Positions 1 to 7,387 of a stretch of DNA of 13,011 bases are shown here, piece after piece. A model generated the notes under the pieces. That model saw nothing but the letters and a program-made list of their open reading frames with translations. It did not search any database and was not told where the DNA came from. The DNA is from Actinomycetes bacterium (GTDB lineage: Bacteria; Actinomycetota; Acidimicrobiia; Acidimicrobiales; RAAP-2), in assembly GCA_021791615.1 (NCBI GenBank), contig JAJYWG010000421.1, positions 1-13,011 of the forward strand, given 5' to 3'. The number at the start of each line of letters is the position of its first letter. Within the stretch, counting starts at the first letter, position 1. The position numbers and the translations under genes were made by a program.

Positions 1-90
1 ACGTTCATCGACGGCAAGCTACAAGAAAGGAGCGACACCACCTCGGGGTCACCCGACACCGACGAAAACACCGGGTCCGTCGCAGCCTGA
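1..90 (+). CDS. C-terminal tail of an unidentified protein, cut by window edge
   Basis: Frame 1 is open from the first base to a TGA at 88-90 and gives 29 residues, beginning TFIDGKLQE and ending GSVAA. The tail is polar and rich in Ser, Thr, Asp and Gly. I do not recognise a domain in so short a piece. It stands directly before the broken start of an ABC exporter gene, which makes the end of an inserted element's transposase a reasonable guess, but nothing catalytic is visible. It could equally be a chance open frame. Confidence 0.3.
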   Translation, partial: TFIDGKLQERSDTTSGSPDTDENTGSVAA

Positions 91-123
91 GTGAGATTTA
101 TCGTCCACAACTCTTGACAATGA
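1..123 (+). mobile_element. Possible right end of an insertion element that truncates the exporter gene
   Basis: After the stop at 88-90 there is a short, less GC-rich stretch (about 91-123, including TTTATCGTCCACAACTCTTG) unlike the surrounding DNA. The ATP-binding domain of an ABC exporter begins immediately after it, without its membrane domain. A protein end, a short AT-richer terminus and a truncated host gene is the pattern expected for an IS insertion. From memory, this terminus resembles ends of IS256/Mutator-type elements in actinobacteria, but the other end and any target duplication lie outside the window, so this is inference. Confidence 0.3.
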
Positions 124-855
124 CTCGCCATCGACGACCTCGACCTCGTGATCCACGGGGGCGAAGTGGTGGCACTCGTCGGCCCGACCGGGAGTGGCAA
201 GTCCACCCTTGCGGCACTGATCGCAAGGCTCTACGACCCGACCAGCGGCACGGTCCGCCTGGACGGCGTGGACCTCCGATCCGTGGCGGTGGAGGAGGTG
301 CGCGAGGCGGTCAGCATGGTCTTCGAGGACAACTTTCTCTTCAACGCCGGTGTCGCCGACAACCTGCGCGTCGGGCGGCCAGGTGCGACCGATGCCCAGA
401 TCGCCGAGGCAGCTCGATGTGCTCAGGCTGCTGGGTTCATCGCACGGCTGCCTCGAGGCGACGCCGCCGTCATCGGAGACCGGGGTCTTTCCCTTTCGGG
501 CGGCCAGCGTCAGCGCCTGGCACTGGCGCGTGCGATCCTCGCCAGCCCGCGGGTGCTGGTGCTCGACGACGCGACGTCGGCCGTCGACGCAGCGAAGGAG
601 CGCCAGATACTCGAAGGCATCAGAGCCATCGTGGGGAGCCGGACCGTGGTTGTCATCTCCCATCGGGAGGCAACCATCGCCCTGGCCGAGCGTGTGGTGC
701 TCCTCGATGAGGGCCGCATCATCGCCGAGGGAGCCCATGAGACACTGCTGCGCTCCTGCCCCCGGTACCGAGAGATCCTGGGGCTCGGCACGATATCCGG
801 CGCCGGCAGCGGTAGCGGCCCGTCTGGGCACCAGCGAGATGGGCGCGCCACGTGA
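124..855 (+). pseudogene. 5'-truncated ABC exporter half-transporter, ATP-binding domain only
   Basis: The open frame after the in-frame stop at 121-123 starts within an ABC nucleotide-binding domain (LAIDDLDLVIHGGEVVALVG). An initiator GTG exists at 148, but this is inside the domain's first strands. Exporter half-transporters are about 580-620 residues with six N-terminal membrane helices; here only about 240 residues remain and there is no membrane segment. Visible motifs are Walker A GPTGSGKST, MVFEDNFLF at the Q-loop (Glu for Gln), the signature LSLSGGQRQR, Walker B LVLDDATSAVD (Asp where the catalytic Glu is expected) and H-loop SHR. The Asp substitution marks a degenerate ATP site, typical of one partner in heterodimeric exporters. 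The stop overlaps the next gene's start by 4 bp (GTGA), so the two formed one operon. Without its membrane domain it is unlikely to work as an exporter. Confidence 0.8.
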
Positions 856-2692
856 CGACGAGCGACAGGACGGAGTCCGCTACCCCCACGATCCCCGGTG
901 AAAATGCCACCGACGTCCATCGGATCGATCCATCCGACCGCCAGCACCTGGCACGCGAGACCCTCGCAATGCTGCGCCCCTACCGCGGACGGGTGCTGCG
1001 CGCGCTCCTCACGCTGCTGGGAGCGCTCGGGACCACGCTCGCCGGCCCTGCGCTGGTGGAGTACTTGATCAATGACGGGCTCGTGCATCACCACTCGATG
1101 AAGGTCGTCGACTTGGCCGGCGCGGGTTACCTCCTCGTGGCCATCGCATCCTTCGCCTTCACCAGATGGCAGACCAGCCTGCTTTCGGGAACCGGGGAGC
1201 TGGTGCTGAACGACCTTCGCAAGCGGGTCTTCTCCCACCTGCTCGCTCAGCCGCTGTCCTTCTTCGACGCCGAGAGCTCTGGACAGCTCCTCTCGCGCAT
1301 GACTGCAGACATCGACACCCTCGAATCTCTCGTGCAGAGCGGCATCGGCACCTTCGTGATGAGCATCGGCCTCCTCGCGGCTTCGATCGTGGTGCTCCTC
1401 GTGATCGCGCCGCTTCTCTTCCTTGCGACGGCCATCTGCCTCGTCCCGATCGTCGTCGCCTCCGCCCACTACCGAACCGCGTCGACCCGCGCCTATCGGG
1501 CCGTACGGCTCCGCATCGGCGAGACGCTTGCTGCGCTCGACGAGGGGCTCGCTGGAGTGCGCGTCATCCAGGCGTTCCGCCAAGAGGACAGCGCCGCGAA
1601 GAAGTTCGAACGCCGTAATGGCCGCCAGCTCGAAGCGGAGCTTCGCACCGTTCGCCTCGCGTCGGTGTTCTTCCCCAAGGTCGAGGGAGCTGGCGTGCTG
1701 GCGACGGCGGTGATCATCCTGGTGGGCGCCTTCTTCGTCCACCTCCGCCTGACCTCGGTCGGAGCGGTTGCCGCCTACGTGCTCTACGTCGGCAACCTCT
1801 TCAACTCCGTTCAGAGCCTCAGCCAGCTCTTCGACCTTCTGCAGTCGTCAGGCGCAGCGCTCTCCACCGTCGTGGCCCTCCTCGACACCGAGCCGGTCAT
1901 GCGCGACCCGCAGCGACCCGCAGCGCTTCCCGAGCGGGGCACGCTCGAGATCGAAGGGGTCGATTTCGCCTACGACGCCCACAGCCCTGTCATGTCCAAG
2001 GTGAACCTGGCCATCCCTCCGGGCGAGCACGTGGTCCTGGTCGGGCCGACGGGAGCCGGCAAGTCGACGTTGGCGAAGCTCGTCGGCCGGCTCTACGACC
2101 CCGTCTCGGGGTCGATCCGCTTCGGCGGGGTCGACCTCCGCTCCACCAGCATGGCACACCTCCGCCAGCGCATCGTCGTGCTCCCTCAGGAGGGGTTCCT
2201 GTTCCGAGGGTCGGTGCTGGACAACCTCCTCGTCGGAAGGCCGAGCGCCCAAGAGCAGCCCAAGAGCAGGAAGTGCGTCTCGCGGTCGAGGCGCTCGGGC
2301 TGGCAGAGAGGTTCGCCGAGCTTCCTGACGGGCTCGACACCGACGTCGGAGAGCGGGGATCTCATCTGTCGGCCGGCGAGCGCCAATTGGTCTCGCTGGT
2401 GCGGGCAGCCCTGACCGACCCGGCGGTCCTGGTCATGGACGAGGCCACCTCCAGCGTGGACCCTGGCACCGAGCGCTGGGTGGAGACTGCGCTGGCTCGC
2501 CTTGCCTCCGGGCGCACGACCATTACCGTCGCGCACCGCCTCACGATCGCAGAACGCGCAGACCGGGTCGCCGTGATCGACGCTGGACGCGTGGTCGAGG
2601 TCGGCTCCCACCGGGAGCTGCTGGCCGCGGGAGGCACCTACTCGCAGCTCTATGCCGCTTGGAGGGGGGGCGATCTCGCTCACGGCGGCTGA
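852..2692 (+). pseudogene. ABC exporter half-transporter (membrane domain plus ATPase), frameshifted by an 11-bp duplication
   Basis: The GTG start at 852 overlaps the preceding stop. Residues 45-330 form a six-helix exporter membrane domain (SFFDAESSGQLLSRM is the typical coupling-helix region), followed by an ATPase domain: Walker A GPTGAGKST near residue 398 and Q-loop LPQEGFLF near 446. At about residue 469 the frame leaves the family sequence and would stop at 2414. The missing part continues in another frame to 2692: VEALGLAERF, the X-loop DVGERG, a non-canonical signature LSAGERQ, Walker B VLVMDEATSSVD with the catalytic Glu, and H-loop AHR. Removing one copy of the 11-bp repeat at 2247-2268 restores one frame of about 609 residues, a normal length. 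The atypical signature with intact Walker B complements the upstream partner, as in heterodimeric drug or lipid exporters. As read it is a pseudogene; a sequencing error is possible. Confidence 0.88.
2247..2268 (+). repeat. Perfect 11-bp tandem duplication causing a frameshift
   Basis: GCCCAAGAGCA occurs twice head to tail (2247-2257 and 2258-2268), followed by GGAAGTGCGT. Eleven is not a multiple of three, so the extra copy shifts the frame between the Q-loop and signature of the exporter ATPase. With one copy the codons read GCC CAA GAG CAG GAA GTG CGT CTC (AQEQEVRL) and join the two halves seamlessly. Confidence 0.92.
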
Positions 2693-2792
2693 CGGTGCAC
2701 GAGCAGGGGGTCCACCCTGGCACTCGCCGATGTCCGATCCGCCGCGTTCCGGCTGTTCGGGTTCAGCCGCGGGTTCCCAGGGAAGCGGTCCA

Positions 2793-2807
2793 CGCTGAGC
2801 CTCAGCG
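2793..2807. repeat. Inverted repeat between convergent genes, overlapping a stop codon
   Basis: CGCTGAG-C-CTCAGCG is a perfect 7-bp dyad. It lies between the exporter's end (2692) and the last bases of the enolase-superfamily gene on the other strand, whose TGA (2804-2802) is inside it. It could form a short hairpin in both transcripts and help end them, but there is no following T-run, so a classic intrinsic terminator is not shown. A weaker stem (CAGGG/CCCTG) lies at 2704-2719. Confidence 0.45.
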
Positions 2808-3968
2808 CTGCAAGCGATGCGCCTCGACGGCATCTTCATCGAGGGTCACGCCCAGCCCGGGCCCTCGCGGCACCTCCAGTCGACCGTCCCTCAGCGGAAG
2901 CGTGAGGTCGTCGGGAGCGACGAGCAGGTTCTCGTGCAGGCTCAACTCGGTGAACTCGACCGCGTCCACGATCAGGGCCGTGGACGCGGCGAGGTGGAGC
3001 TTTGCGGCGATCTCGGGACCGAGACCGAATGCCGTGCCGAGAACGCACCGCAGTCCCGCTGACTCTGCGATCGCTGCGATCTTCTTGGCGCTCTGCAGCC
3101 CCCCAGCCTTGCCGATCTTCACGTTCAGCACATCTGCAGCCTCGTGACGGACGAGCTCCATCGCGTCATGAATGCTGTAACAGCTCTCATCGGCTTCGAT
3201 CGGCACATCCACCGCTCGACGCACGAAGGCCATTCCGTGGACATCCCAGGACGGCACGGGCTGCTCGAGGAGCTCCAAAGCCACGGACTCACGCTCTAGG
3301 AGCCGGACGAAGCGGATCGCCTCCTTGGGCGTGTAGCCCTGGTTGGCATCGGCACGGAGCGACACATCACGACCGACCGCCTCCCGGATCGCGCACAGGC
3401 GCTCTGCATCCTGGTCGGGGTACCCCCCGATCTTCGCCTTGAACGCGCGGACACCCTGCTCCATCAACACTTGGCACGCCCGAGCCATCTCGGCGGCGGG
3501 CCCGCCAGCGATCTCGATCGCGACGGCGACACGCCCTCCCGCCTGCCCGCCCAACAAAACGGAGACGGGTGCGCCGAGCGACTTTCCGACGAGATCGTGC
3601 AGTGCCATGTCGATGCCGGCCTTCGCACAGGAGTTCCCGCGAAAGTCGATCAGCGCCATGAGGTGCTCACGGTCGTACGGGTCCTTCCCGACCAACTGTG
3701 GCCCTAGGTAGTCCTCGACGCTTGCCGTCACTTCTTCGACGGTCTGCCCGAAGAAGCCGATATCTGCCTGGGCCTCTCCGATGCCGGTCACACCGGAATC
3801 GGTCTCGATGCGCACGATGTTGTACTCGAGCACCGGTGTCGGCCTGAGAGGGGTCCTCCGGTTGCGCTTGCCGTCCCAGTGCACCTTGGTGCCCGCACCT
3901 TCGGACGGGTACGGAGCATGCGGGATCGGCATGCGCACCGGCGTGGCCGTCACTCGAGTGATTCGCAT
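2802..3968 (-). CDS. Enolase-superfamily enzyme, muconate-lactonizing (MLE) subgroup
   Basis: The 388-residue length is usual for the mandelate racemase/MLE family of cytoplasmic TIM-barrel enzymes, which use Mg2+ to stabilise an enolate formed by proton abstraction next to a carboxylate. An N-terminal capping domain (1-125) includes GIGEAQADIGFFGQ. The barrel carries the family residues: KAK (K177, K179), metal ligands D207 in RADANQ, E235 in LEQP and D260 in EADES, and distal lysine K284 in NVKIGKAGG. This KxK plus distal Lys pattern is that of the MLE subgroup, which includes cycloisomerases, racemases, amino-acid and dipeptide epimerases and hydroxyproline betaine epimerase. The exact substrate cannot be read. 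The ATG has GGAG 8 nt upstream. It is the last gene of the minus-strand locus, 167 bp after the dehydrogenase. It lacks the DxD motif I would expect in a typical dipeptide epimerase, which argues weakly against that role. Confidence 0.9.
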   Translation of the reverse strand: MRITRVTATPVRMPIPHAPYPSEGAGTKVHWDGKRNRRTPLRPTPVLEYNIVRIETDSGVTGIGEAQADIGFFGQTVEEVTASVEDYLGPQLVGKDPYDREHLMALIDFRGNSCAKAGIDMALHDLVGKSLGAPVSVLLGGQAGGRVAVAIEIAGGPAAEMARACQVLMEQGVRAFKAKIGGYPDQDAERLCAIREAVGRDVSLRADANQGYTPKEAIRFVRLLERESVALELLEQPVPSWDVHGMAFVRRAVDVPIEADESCYSIHDAMELVRHEAADVLNVKIGKAGGLQSAKKIAAIAESAGLRCVLGTAFGLGPEIAAKLHLAASTALIVDAVEFTELSLHENLLVAPDDLTLPLRDGRLEVPRGPGLGVTLDEDAVEAHRLQR

Positions 3969-3976
3969 CTTCTCAA

Positions 3977-3980
3977 CTCC
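3977..3980 (-). promoter_or_regulatory. Ribosome-binding site deciding the start at 3968
   Basis: On the minus strand GGAG is followed by 8 nt (TTGAGAAG) and then ATG. This supports the start of the MLE-subgroup enzyme. Confidence 0.6.
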
Positions 3981-4126
3981 ATCGCTGGTTCGTTGACTCT
4001 AGAACGCCTGGTACGGCTCCATGCCCTGGCCGACGATCACGTTGGGTTGCCCGCCCATGGGCGCGGCGCCACCTTGGCCAGTTTTCCTTCCTCCACTCCC
4101 CTGGCGCCCGGCCTCCCAGGTGCACA

Positions 4127-4139
4127 CTGACGACGTCAG
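4127..4139. repeat. Inverted repeat at the dehydrogenase stop codon
   Basis: CTGACG-A-CGTCAG is a perfect 6-bp dyad that contains the stop codon (4138-4136) of the upstream dehydrogenase. It sits at one end of the 167-bp gap before the MLE-type gene. It may be a weak hairpin or a protein-binding site. The rest of that gap shows no ORF and no clear promoter. Confidence 0.35.
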
Positions 4140-5245
4140 GTTCCAATGGTGACGTCTACCATCACTTTGAGGAGACTCGGGTCCTCCCTCGTCGCGCGCA
4201 GTGCCCGATCGATCTCTGTGAGCCCGAACCTTGCATCAACGAGTCCCTCGAGGTCGATCCGGCCCGAGCTCGCGAGAGCGATCGCCGTCGGAAACGTGTT
4301 GGCGTAGCGGAAGTCGCCTACGACCTTCAGCTCGCGGCGACGGATTGCGTCCAACGGGAGCGAGACGTCGGGATCCGTACCCGCACCCACAAGGACTGCA
4401 GTGCCCGAAGGCCGAAGGAAGACGATCGACTGCGCCGTGAGCTCCGCTGATCCAGTGCACTCGAGGAGGACGTCGAACTCGCCCTCGACAGCACCGCTCC
4501 TGAGTGTGACAGTGCGAACGCACGAGCAACTGGCACTTCGCCTGAGCCGGTCCGCATTGATGTCGGCTACGGTCACCTCGACAGCACCGGCGACGCAAGC
4601 CGCTTGCGCAGCGAGGTTGCCAATGGGGCCAGCGCCAGTCACGAGGACACGATCGCCGATGGAGACTCCGCCCTGCTTGCATGCCCAAATGCCGACGGAT
4701 AGCGGCTCCAGCAAAGCTCCGGCGTCATCCGACATCTCGATCGGGATCTCGAAGACGAAGTCCTCAGGCATTGCGATGAAGCGTCGGAAGGCGCCGTCGA
4801 TGGGCGGCGTGGCAAGGAAGCGCATATCCCTACAGAGGTTGTAACGACCAGATCGACACTCACGGCAGCGTCTGCACGGCACGCCAGGCTCGATGGCGAC
4901 CCGCTGGCCAATCTCGTGCTGTCTGGCACTCTCGCCACAGTCGACAATGACTCCGGAGGCTTCGTGACCGAGCACGAGTGGCGACTCGACCACACGCGAA
5001 CCCATCCGGCCATGCTCGAAGTAGTGGATGTCGGAGCCACAGACGCCCACGGAGCGCAACGCGACGAGCACATCGTGCCGACCGAGCTCAGGGAGCGGTC
5101 GGCTCTCGACACGCACGTCCCCGACGCCGTAGAGCGTCGCGACGACGTCTTCGGCCGGTGGCTGAGCGCGCACCGGCGTCATCTGCGCCACGCAGCAACA
5201 GGCGGGCTCATCGATCTCGCGGCTCGCCGACGAGGTCCGATCCAC
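4136..5245 (-). CDS. Zinc-dependent medium-chain alcohol/polyol dehydrogenase (sorbitol/threonine dehydrogenase-like)
   Basis: Cytoplasmic NAD(P)-dependent oxidation of a secondary alcohol is expected. Catalytic zinc residues are C69 in GVCGSD and H94-E95 in GHEASG. The structural zinc site is four cysteines, C124, C127, C130 and C138 (PCRRCRECRSGRYNLC). The nucleotide-binding fold has TGAGPIG (203-209) and an acidic residue in ADIN. HYFEHGRMG and EPGVPC are closest to sorbitol/L-idonate/threonine dehydrogenases. The GTG at 5245 lies 9 bp after the regulator's stop and the extra N-terminus has coding-like third positions. ATG at 5182 (348 residues) also fits the family, and neither has a clear ribosome-binding site. 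Residues 235-250 (RRSASCSCVRTVTLRS) do not look like the family there; see findings. As the only dehydrogenase in the locus, it probably oxidises an intermediate of the pathway. Confidence 0.88.
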   Translation of the reverse strand: MDRTSSASREIDEPACCCVAQMTPVRAQPPAEDVVATLYGVGDVRVESRPLPELGRHDVLVALRSVGVCGSDIHYFEHGRMGSRVVESPLVLGHEASGVIVDCGESARQHEIGQRVAIEPGVPCRRCRECRSGRYNLCRDMRFLATPPIDGAFRRFIAMPEDFVFEIPIEMSDDAGALLEPLSVGIWACKQGGVSIGDRVLVTGAGPIGNLAAQAACVAGAVEVTVADINADRLRRSASCSCVRTVTLRSGAVEGEFDVLLECTGSAELTAQSIVFLRPSGTAVLVGAGTDPDVSLPLDAIRRRELKVVGDFRYANTFPTAIALASSGRIDLEGLVDARFGLTEIDRALRATREDPSLLKVMVDVTIGT

Positions 5246-5254
5246 AAGATCGCG

Positions 5255-6040
5255 TCAGGCATCCGGCTGGTCACCAGCCTCGATGGGCGAGCGTGCGACC
5301 TCCGTGGCGCGCTCACGGGCGCCGGTGAGGTGACGCATCACCGCTTCATGAAGCTGGTCCGATGTTCCGTCCGCCAAGGCCTTCGCGATCGCTCGATGCT
5401 CATCGACTCCCCTGATCATCCCGTCGGGAAGACGTTGGTGCTCGAATGCGGCGACTCGCGCTGAGAGCAGCATTGGCTCGATCAGATCGAAGAGCTTCAG
5501 CACCAGTCGGTTTCCCCCTGCTCTCACCATTTCCCGGTGGAAGGCAAGGTCGTGAACGAGAAACCGTTCTTGGGAGTCCAACGACTCCTCCATCGCCCTC
5601 ACATGGTCCACCATGCGCTCGACGTCGGCAGGAGTCGCACGCTCGAGCGCCAGCTCTGCAGCGCGGGTCTCGAGGATCGAACGAAGCTCTATCACTTCAT
5701 CCATGACCTTTTCCACGGTCCCGGTCTCGATCCGAGCAAGTAGTACGTCAGGCGCGAGCTCGTTCCAGTGCGCCTCGTCCAACACGATGCTCCCCTGACC
5801 CTGACGGGTCCGCGCCATGCCGACATGCACGAGCACCCGGATCGCCTCGCGGACCACCGGCCGACTCACCTCGAACCGTTCACAGAGGACTTCTTCAGAA
5901 GGGAGGAACTCCCCAGAAGGGAGATCTCCCCTGAGGATCGCAGCGATCAGCGCCTGTGAGACCCGCTTCGCCAGCGATTCCCCGCGCAGTGGGTGGAACG
6001 GCTCTCCCGTGGTTCGCCGGCGCCGCGTGGTGGTCGTCAT
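5255..6040 (-). CDS. GntR-family transcriptional regulator, FadR/FCD subfamily
   Basis: A 261-residue regulator with an N-terminal winged helix-turn-helix (about 22-85: LAKRVSQALIAAILRGDLPSG, LPSEEVLCERFEVSRPVVREAI, GSIV) and a C-terminal all-helical FCD ligand-binding domain (about 110-240). The FCD metal-site residues are visible: D164 and H168 (HDLAFHREM), H215 (DEHRAI) and H237 (MRHLTG), so a metal-bound carboxylate effector is likely. FadR-type regulators usually repress the catabolic genes beside them and are released by the substrate or an intermediate. It sits in the middle of the locus, between one enolase-superfamily gene and the dehydrogenase, and probably controls it. ATG at 6040 is preferred because GGGGGTG lies 6 nt upstream. 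An in-frame GTG at 6049 would overlap that site. Confidence 0.93.
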   Translation of the reverse strand: MTTTTRRRRTTGEPFHPLRGESLAKRVSQALIAAILRGDLPSGEFLPSEEVLCERFEVSRPVVREAIRVLVHVGMARTRQGQGSIVLDEAHWNELAPDVLLARIETGTVEKVMDEVIELRSILETRAAELALERATPADVERMVDHVRAMEESLDSQERFLVHDLAFHREMVRAGGNRLVLKLFDLIEPMLLSARVAAFEHQRLPDGMIRGVDEHRAIAKALADGTSDQLHEAVMRHLTGARERATEVARSPIEAGDQPDA

Positions 6041-6046
6041 CGCCGA

Positions 6047-6053
6047 CACCCCC
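6047..6053 (-). promoter_or_regulatory. Ribosome-binding site deciding the regulator start
   Basis: Minus-strand GGGGGTG with a 6-nt spacer before ATG (6040). It supports ATG rather than the GTG at 6049. The 130-bp gap behind it is purine-rich on the minus strand and shows no convincing -35/-10 pair. Confidence 0.5.
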
Positions 6054-6170
6054 GAGCACTGAACGGCGATCCGCAGCGATCCCCCTCCCCAGCCGATAAC
6101 TTCCCTCGTCCCGTCACGTCAGCTCGCTCCTGTCCTTCGTCCGAGCTCCTCCGCTCCCCGCTCCACAACA

Positions 6171-7304
6171 CTAATTGTACCGCCGGATGATCGGTCCGAT
6201 CGCCTTGAGATCGACCTCGACGCCTAGTCCCGGTTGAAGCGAAACCACGCCGCGTCCATTTGTCGAGCGTGGTTCATAACCAGCGACGTGTTCGAGAGTC
6301 CAATCGTTCATGAACGACGCGCTGTAGAGTGCACCGCGTGACGTGCTCGCCGCGAGCTGGCTCACCGCGGCCGTCGTCAGGTCTCCACCCCAGGTGTCCT
6401 CGATCGTCACTCGAAGTCCAAGCACTTCTGCGAGATCGCGAAGCAGACGTGCGCGGCTGAGGCCGCCCACTCTGCTGAGCTTGAGGTTGATCGCATCCAT
6501 TGCTCCCGCGTTGTAGCAACGAAGCAGTGCGCCCACGTCAGTGATCACTTCGTCGAGCACGATCGGGATCGAGGTGAGCGAGCGCAGAGCGATGCACTCC
6601 TCGATGGTCTGACAGGGCTGCTCCAAACGCACTCGAGGAAGCTGTTCCATGGAGCGTGCTGCCACGATGGCATCCTGCAACCGCCATCCTCCGTTCGCAT
6701 CGGCGACGATGACGTCCTCGTCGCCCGTCGCGTTCACGACCGCCGTCACCCGTTCAACGTCTGTCATGGGAGACGAGCCGACCTTGAGCTGGAACCGGTG
6801 AATGCCGCTCTTCATCGCCTCTTCGACAAAGCAGACCATGTTGTCGGGAGAACCGAGGGGCACTGCCACGTAGAGGGGGAAGGACTCGTTCAGTACCCCG
6901 CCGAGCAGCGAGGCAGCCGGGAGCCCGACCGTCCTCCCGAACGCATCCCAGCATGCCACGTCCATCACGCTCTTGGCGTACTCGTGTCCACGCATGGACG
7001 CCTCCATGGTGTCCCCCACCAAGGAGAGATTGCACGCGTCGACACCGATCAGCGCCGGTGCAAGCTCGTCGAGCGCAGCCAGCACCCCGCCTGGATACCC
7101 CGGAAGATAGTTGGATCCGAGCGGGCACACTTCTGCCCAGCCCGTCACCTCGCTGCGCGTGCGAACGCTGACGACGATGCTGCGCAGCGTGTCCACCCGC
7201 CTGTTGCTCGACATCACGTAGCTTCCGTGCGCATAGGTAAGCGAGTAGGAGTAGACGTCGATCTCTTCGATCATGGTGCCTTCGATGACGGTGTCCGTAT
7301 CCAC
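6171..7304 (-). CDS. Enolase-superfamily enzyme resembling cis-3-hydroxy-L-proline dehydratase
   Basis: A mandelate racemase/MLE-family TIM-barrel protein of 377 residues from the GTG at 7304, which follows AAGGAG by 4 nt. ATG at 7274 (367 residues) matches family N-termini (MIEEIDVYSY) and is a serious alternative. Catalytic residues, counted from 7304, are K174 in FQLKVG (the first Lys of the usual KxK is Gln), metal ligands D202 (VADANGGW), E228 (LEQP) and D251 (VLDE), and distal lysine K275 (NLKLSRVGG). GWAEVCPLGSNYLPGY, RGHEYAKS, QLKVG and IEDTWGGD are, from memory, features of proteins annotated as cis-3-hydroxy-L-proline dehydratase, which make pyrroline-2-carboxylate; the related 4-hydroxyproline betaine epimerases are close. 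Placed directly after the peptidase, it may act on what that enzyme releases. Family is certain; substrate is inferred. Confidence 0.88.
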   Translation of the reverse strand: MDTDTVIEGTMIEEIDVYSYSLTYAHGSYVMSSNRRVDTLRSIVVSVRTRSEVTGWAEVCPLGSNYLPGYPGGVLAALDELAPALIGVDACNLSLVGDTMEASMRGHEYAKSVMDVACWDAFGRTVGLPAASLLGGVLNESFPLYVAVPLGSPDNMVCFVEEAMKSGIHRFQLKVGSSPMTDVERVTAVVNATGDEDVIVADANGGWRLQDAIVAARSMEQLPRVRLEQPCQTIEECIALRSLTSIPIVLDEVITDVGALLRCYNAGAMDAINLKLSRVGGLSRARLLRDLAEVLGLRVTIEDTWGGDLTTAAVSQLAASTSRGALYSASFMNDWTLEHVAGYEPRSTNGRGVVSLQPGLGVEVDLKAIGPIIRRYN

Positions 7305-7308
7305 GTCT

Positions 7309-7314
7309 CTCCTT
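7309..7314 (-). promoter_or_regulatory. Ribosome-binding site before the dehydratase-like gene
   Basis: Minus-strand AAGGAG, 4 nt before GTG (7304). The match is strong but the spacing is short. It lies 34 nt before the alternative ATG, too far to serve it. Confidence 0.5.
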
Positions 7315-7335
7315 GGTGAGTCGTGCAATGGTGCT

Positions 7336-7351
7336 TCCTGAGCCGTCAGGA
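7336..7351. repeat. Inverted repeat between peptidase and dehydratase-like genes
   Basis: TTCCTGAGCCGTCAGGAG contains a perfect 6-bp dyad, TCCTGA-N4-TCAGGA. It is in the short gap after the peptidase stop (7388) and before the next ribosome-binding site. It could be an RNA hairpin that sets relative expression, or an operator. No T-run follows on either strand. Confidence 0.45.
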
Positions 7352-7387
7352 GGTCGGGTCTTCCAGCTTTCCCGGGCTGTCAGACGT

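Noticed and set aside
510..1742. 410-residue open frame on the minus strand
   Set aside because: It lies opposite the ABC exporter genes, has a His/Arg/Glu-rich low-complexity composition and no domain. It is a typical shadow of GC-rich coding DNA.
2250..2280. Programmed ribosomal frameshift as explanation for the broken exporter frame
   Set aside because: No slippery heptamer or following strong stem is apparent, and the exact 11-bp tandem duplication explains the shift fully.
2693..2801. Intrinsic terminator after the exporter
   Set aside because: Short stems are present (2704-2719, 2793-2807), but there is no T-run on either strand, so only an inverted repeat is claimed.
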